A stretch of DNA of 8,810 nucleotides, from positions 4,850-13,659 of the forward strand of contig DMQW01000018.1 of NCBI GenBank assembly GCA_003455565.1, written 5' to 3'. The notes beneath the pieces are model-generated. The model made no database searches. It saw nothing but the letters and a program-made list of their open reading frames with translations, and was not told where the DNA came from. Position 1 is the first letter of the stretch, and every line of letters begins with the position of its first letter. This stretch comes from Limisphaerales bacterium. GTDB taxonomy: Bacteria > Verrucomicrobiota > Verrucomicrobiia > Limisphaerales > UBA11358. Positions 6,141 through 8,810 of this stretch are shown piece by piece. Position numbers and translations under genes: made by a program.

Positions 6141-6710
6141 ATGGGCTACAAAGCGGAACTGGTTGCGCCACCACAAATCGAGCAGGCCATCTTGCTGGTT
6201 CGCGGCCAGCGCGTGATGCTCGACCGCGATCTGGCCGCGATGTATGGCGTCACCACCGGCAACCTCAACAAGGCGGTGCAGCGCAACCGGTCGCGCTTTC
6301 CCGCCGACTTCATGTTCCAACTCACGGCGGAGGAAGCGGATTCTTTAAGATTCCAAATTGGAAGCTTACAGAGGGGGTTGCATTTCAAATACTTGCCCTT
6401 AGTTTTCACGCAGGAAGGCGTTGCCATGCTCTCCGGCGTGCTGCGCAGTCCGCGCGCCGAGCAGGTCAACATCGCCATCATGCGCGCTTTCGTGCGGCTG
6501 CGGGAAACACTGTCCTTGCACAAGGAACTCGCGCACAAACTTTCCGAGTTGGAGCGCAAAATCGAAAATCATGACGAAAACATCCGCACGCTGTTTGAAG
6601 CGATTCATCAATTGATGACGCCGCCGGAAACACCGCGCCGGGAAATTGGTTTTCACGTCAAGGAAACCGGCCCGCCCTACCGTGTGAAAGTGAAACGCAA
6701 ACATGACTAA
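6141..6710 (+). CDS. ORF6N domain protein (phage-type DNA-binding domain)
   Basis: 189 residues. Residues about 13-100 match the ORF6N domain, a KilA-N-associated module known from phage antirepressor-like proteins: ILLVRGQRVMLDRDLAAMYG, NRSRFPADFMFQLT, YLPLVFTQEGVAMLSGVL and VNIAIMRAFVRLRE. Residues about 100-160 (LHKELAHKLSELERKIENHDENIRTLFEAI) look like a coiled coil for self-assembly. The end is basic (RVKVKRKHD). Stand-alone copies are common in Bacteroidetes, Verrucomicrobia and other bacterial chromosomes, with no settled function; a DNA-binding regulatory role is likely but inferred. The ATG at 6141 gives a normal N-terminus; no Shine-Dalgarno is evident. The 3' end overlaps the RNA methyltransferase gene by 8 bases, so the two are probably translated from one message. 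No other phage gene is nearby. Confidence 0.88.
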   Translation: MGYKAELVAPPQIEQAILLVRGQRVMLDRDLAAMYGVTTGNLNKAVQRNRSRFPADFMFQLTAEEADSLRFQIGSLQRGLHFKYLPLVFTQEGVAMLSGVLRSPRAEQVNIAIMRAFVRLRETLSLHKELAHKLSELERKIENHDENIRTLFEAIHQLMTPPETPRREIGFHVKETGPPYRVKVKRKHD

Positions 6711-7527
6711 TTTGCGGATCCAAAAAATCACCTCGCTCGACCGGCCGGAACTCGAACCGTATCGCTCGCTTAAGCGTTCCGCCGAACACGAGGCGCTCGG
6801 CATTTTCGTGGTGGAAGGCGACAAGGTTTTGCACCGCCTGCTGGAAAGCGATCTCACCGTCGTCTCCGTGCTGCTGATCGCGGAACGGCTGGCCGAATTC
6901 GAGCCGCTGCTGCGCGCGCGAACGGAAAAAGAAATCGTCGTGTTCGTCTGCGACAAACCGGTGCTGGCGGAACTTGTCGGCTTTGAAATCTATCAAGGCG
7001 TGCTGGCCATCGGGAAGATTCCGCCGCCGCTGTCGCTGGAAAAAATTCTCGCCGCCAGTCCCCGTCCGCGTTTTTTTGTCGCCATGGACGGTCTGGCCAA
7101 CGCGGAAAATGTCGGCGCGCTCATGCGCAACTGCGTGGCGTTCGGCGTGTCGGCGCTGCTCGCGGGCGAAACGTGCAGCAGCCTGTTCCTGCGCCGCACC
7201 GTCCGCAACTCGATGGGCGCACTTTTCAAGCTGCCCATGCTGGAATCCACAAACCTTGTGGAAACCTTGCGCGAGTTGCGCGCGAACGGAATGAAATGCG
7301 TCGCCGCGCATCCGTGTCCGGACGAAAAAGTTTTGTCGCACGCAGATTTCTCCGGCGATTGCTGCATCGTTTTCGGCAGCGAAGGCCACGGCATTTCCGC
7401 GCCCGTGCTGGCCGCGTGCGATGAAGCCGTGATGATTCCGATGGCGAACGACGTGGATTCGCTCAACGTCAGCGCAGCGGCTGCGGTGTTCCTTTACGAA
7501 GTGAACCGGCAGCGCGGGAAGGCTTGA
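6703..7527 (+). CDS. SpoU/TrmH family (SPOUT) RNA 2'-O-ribose methyltransferase
   Basis: 274 residues, a normal length for RlmB/TsnR-like enzymes, which use S-adenosylmethionine to methylate a ribose 2'-OH in rRNA or tRNA. The N-terminal part (about 1-105, GIFVVEGDKVLHRLL, GFEIYQGVLAI) resembles the substrate-binding domain. The SPOUT catalytic domain (about 120-268) has all three motifs: motif 1 with N136, R142 and N143 (NAENVGALMRN), motif 2 IVFGSEGHGIS (222-232), and motif 3 IPMANDVDSLNVSAAAA (245-261) with N255 of the SLNVS turn. The knotted fold binds the cofactor through motifs 2 and 3 and works as a dimer. The exact nucleotide target cannot be read from the sequence. The start overlaps the ORF6N gene by 8 bases. 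The next gene starts 42 bases downstream on the same strand. Confidence 0.92.
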   Translation: MTNLRIQKITSLDRPELEPYRSLKRSAEHEALGIFVVEGDKVLHRLLESDLTVVSVLLIAERLAEFEPLLRARTEKEIVVFVCDKPVLAELVGFEIYQGVLAIGKIPPPLSLEKILAASPRPRFFVAMDGLANAENVGALMRNCVAFGVSALLAGETCSSLFLRRTVRNSMGALFKLPMLESTNLVETLRELRANGMKCVAAHPCPDEKVLSHADFSGDCCIVFGSEGHGISAPVLAACDEAVMIPMANDVDSLNVSAAAAVFLYEVNRQRGKA

Positions 7528-7569
7528 GTTGGCACTCGACAAAACCGGTTTGCGGAAGAGAATCGCCAC

Positions 7570-7848
7570 ATGAAGCCCAAACAACTCGCCAATCTCCTTA
7601 CCCGAATTCTTGGCCTCTCCTTTTGCGCGCATGGTGTTCCTGCGGTCATTGCTGCAATCATTGCCGGGATCATTTCCTTAATCCATGCCATGCAAGATGG
7701 CAACCCGACAGGTGCGCATAGTCAATACTGGTGGGGGTATTCGATGACATATTGGATAACATCTGTGATCGAATTTGCCACCGGGATTTATCTCATCGTG
7801 CGCAGCCGCTGGCTGGTGGAAAAATTGTTCAAAGACGAAGCTGAATAA
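7570..7848 (+). CDS. Small two-helix inner-membrane protein of unknown function
   Basis: 92 residues with two predicted membrane segments: about 13-40 (a long hydrophobic run ending IAAIIAGIISLIHA) and about 57-77 (SMTYWITSVIEFATGIYLIV). Between them is a short polar, aromatic loop (QDGNPTGAHSQYWWGY). Basic residues before the first helix (KPK) and after the second (RSRW) place both ends in the cytoplasm by the positive-inside rule. This gene has the clearest ribosome site in the window: GGAAGAG at 7554-7560, 9 bases before the ATG. Proteins with a similar KPKQLANLLTRILGLS opening seem familiar from other Verrucomicrobia, but I know no function. It may be co-transcribed with the methyltransferase gene 42 bases upstream. 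Confidence 0.75.
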   Translation: MKPKQLANLLTRILGLSFCAHGVPAVIAAIIAGIISLIHAMQDGNPTGAHSQYWWGYSMTYWITSVIEFATGIYLIVRSRWLVEKLFKDEAE

Positions 7849-7856
7849 TTTTCAGC
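7840..7856. repeat. Hairpin spanning both convergent stop codons
   Basis: GCTGAA (7840-7845) and TTCAGC (7851-7856) pair around TAATT. The loop contains the plus-strand TAA stop, and the right arm contains the minus-strand TGA stop. The symmetric stem with an AT-rich loop could slow or end transcription from both sides, but there is no T run on either strand. Confidence 0.3.
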
Positions 7857-8810
7857 GTGGCAAACTTGGCGGCTTGGCGGTTGCAAAAACCTTTTCCGCG
7901 AAATCCACCGCCTTGCGGCAGAGCGGCTGCCAGTCGAGTTCGGCTTTCACGCGCGCAGCGGATTTGGCGGCGTGCGGCTGCCAGTTGGAAACCGGTTCAT
8001 CGAGCCATGCCAAAATTTTCTTCCCAAAATCTTCGCCGTTGAATTCCGAAAATTTCACCAGCGGATCGTTTTTGAAATAGCTCTGGACGCTTTTCAGCGG
8101 CGTGCAAACGGTCGGCAGTCCGCTGGCGACGTATTCCACAATCTTCGCGACGAACGCGCAGTGCGTCCCGGCGGATTCCTCGTAAGGCACGATGCCCACG
8201 CTCGCGCTGGCAAGATGCTTTGAAACTTCGGCGTAAGGCGTGAAACCGGTCGCTTCAAATTTGAAATTCGGAACTGCCTGCGCGCGTTGCAAAAACTTTT
8301 CCAGTCCGGCGGTGCGTTTGCCGACGAAACGGAAAATGGTTTCCGGCTTTTTTGCCGCGACAAATCTAACGGCATCAAAGGCAATCTGGCCGAGGTGATG
8401 CGCGTCGAACGAACCGTGCATGACGACGACGGGCGGCTGGCCCGGCAACGGAAGTTGCCCGCGCAAAGGAAATGCTTGCGCGTCATAGCCGTAATAAATC
8501 GGGCGGATTTTTTCGCGCGGATAGCCGCGAGCCGCGAGCCGTTCGGCAAATTCGTCGGAAATCGCGCACACGCCGTCCACGCTGTAGCGGACGGGCAGCG
8601 ACATTTCGTAGCGCATCAGCGCGCGGACGAGCGGCTTCGGCGCAACGTAACTCGGCCATGTTTCCATGAAGCCGGTGAGCAGGTCGGGGAAATTCATCAC
8701 GACGGGAATGCTGAGTTTCTTTTTCAGTTTTCCGGCAGCAACGGCGGAAATGGCGTGCTGCGAGAACAGCAAATCAAATTTTGTTTCACGCGCGGCGGCG
8801 GCCACCATGC
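7852..8810 (-). CDS. Glycosyltransferase, GT4-like, N-terminus beyond window
   Basis: 319 codons of the 3' part of a GT-B-fold glycosyltransferase that moves a sugar from a nucleotide-sugar donor. The first Met in the window (8808) is probably internal: the sequence opens at KFDLLFSQHAISAVAAGKL, normally well inside the N-terminal acceptor domain, and the frame is open to the edge. From that Met, residues 75-115 hold the inter-domain link (VDGVCAISDEFAERLAARG, IRPIYYGYDAQAF). About 125-245 hold the C-terminal donor-binding Rossmann domain (VVVMHGSFDAHHLGQI, FRFVGKR, ASASVGIVPYE). AFVAKIVEYVASGLPTV (218-234) is the family's donor-binding stretch, with E225 the conserved glutamate. The product may be a cell-surface glycan; donor and acceptor cannot be inferred. 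It converges on the membrane protein gene with a 3-base gap. Confidence 0.87.
   Translation of the reverse strand, partial: MVAAAARETKFDLLFSQHAISAVAAGKLKKKLSIPVVMNFPDLLTGFMETWPSYVAPKPLVRALMRYEMSLPVRYSVDGVCAISDEFAERLAARGYPREKIRPIYYGYDAQAFPLRGQLPLPGQPPVVVMHGSFDAHHLGQIAFDAVRFVAAKKPETIFRFVGKRTAGLEKFLQRAQAVPNFKFEATGFTPYAEVSKHLASASVGIVPYEESAGTHCAFVAKIVEYVASGLPTVCTPLKSVQSYFKNDPLVKFSEFNGEDFGKKILAWLDEPVSNWQPHAAKSAARVKAELDWQPLCRKAVDFAEKVFATAKPPSLPR

Noticed and set aside
6658..7632. 324-codon minus-strand reading frame opposite the RNA methyltransferase gene
   Set aside because: Histidine/arginine-rich shadow; the plus strand carries all three SPOUT motifs.
1..8810. CRISPR array, tRNA/rRNA genes, transposase or integrase
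   Set aside because: No regularly spaced repeats, no recognisable RNA gene, and no reading frame with such enzyme motifs on either strand.

Overview
The window looks like a piece of a Verrucomicrobiota chromosome, most likely from the Pedosphaera/Limisphaera side of the phylum. This is inferred from remembered family style, not from a search. Pointers are a secreted protein with a 'SYVLQTATNL...FFKVV' fibronectin-like module, a 'PPQITGQPS' Ig-like module and an FGE-type C-terminus, a secreted sedolisin, a stand-alone ORF6N protein, moderately high GC, and mostly poor Shine-Dalgarno sites. No rRNA, tRNA, CRISPR array, transposase or integrase gene is visible.

Layout, left to right. (1) 1-1559, minus: a secreted S53 (sedolisin/kumamolisin-type) peptidase, cut off by the left window edge; all catalytic residues that can be checked are present. 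(2) 1560-1715: a divergent promoter region with overlapping -10 candidates and an inverted repeat. (3) 1716-2555, plus: a YycJ/WalJ-like metallo-beta-lactamase-fold hydrolase. (4) 2682-3100, plus: a 61-codon small gene joined by an ATGA overlap to a nucleotidyltransferase remnant that stops after its GG...DxD core. (5) 3101-3183: a perfect 17-base palindrome and a small terminator-like hairpin. (6) 3184-6027, minus: a 947-residue secreted multidomain protein (fibronectin-like, Big-like, about 370 unassigned residues, Ig-like, FGE-sulfatase/C-type-lectin fold). (7) 6028-6140: a divergent intergenic region with two nested inverted repeats. (8) 6141-7848, plus: a compact run of ORF6N protein, SpoU/TrmH RNA methyltransferase and a small two-helix membrane protein. 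(9) 7852-8810, minus: a glycosyltransferase of GT4 type, cut off by the right edge and converging on the membrane protein gene with only 3 bases between stop codons.

The most interesting signal is at the very end of the 947-residue gene. The last part of its FGE/C-type-lectin-fold domain has the shape of a diversity-generating retroelement (DGR) variable region. Eighteen surface-type codons all have the form NNC, are strongly mixed in positions 1 and 2, and are separated by fixed framework codons. The stretch ends in the usual IGFR, followed closely by a short hairpin. This is what A-to-N mutagenesis of an AAC-rich template would leave. No reverse transcriptase or template repeat is in the window, so if the system exists its other parts lie elsewhere.

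The genes do not form one pathway. The sedolisin and the FGE-fold protein are both predicted to be exported. The MBL hydrolase and RNA methyltransferase look like housekeeping genes. The small gene plus nucleotidyltransferase remnant looks like a decayed two-gene module.
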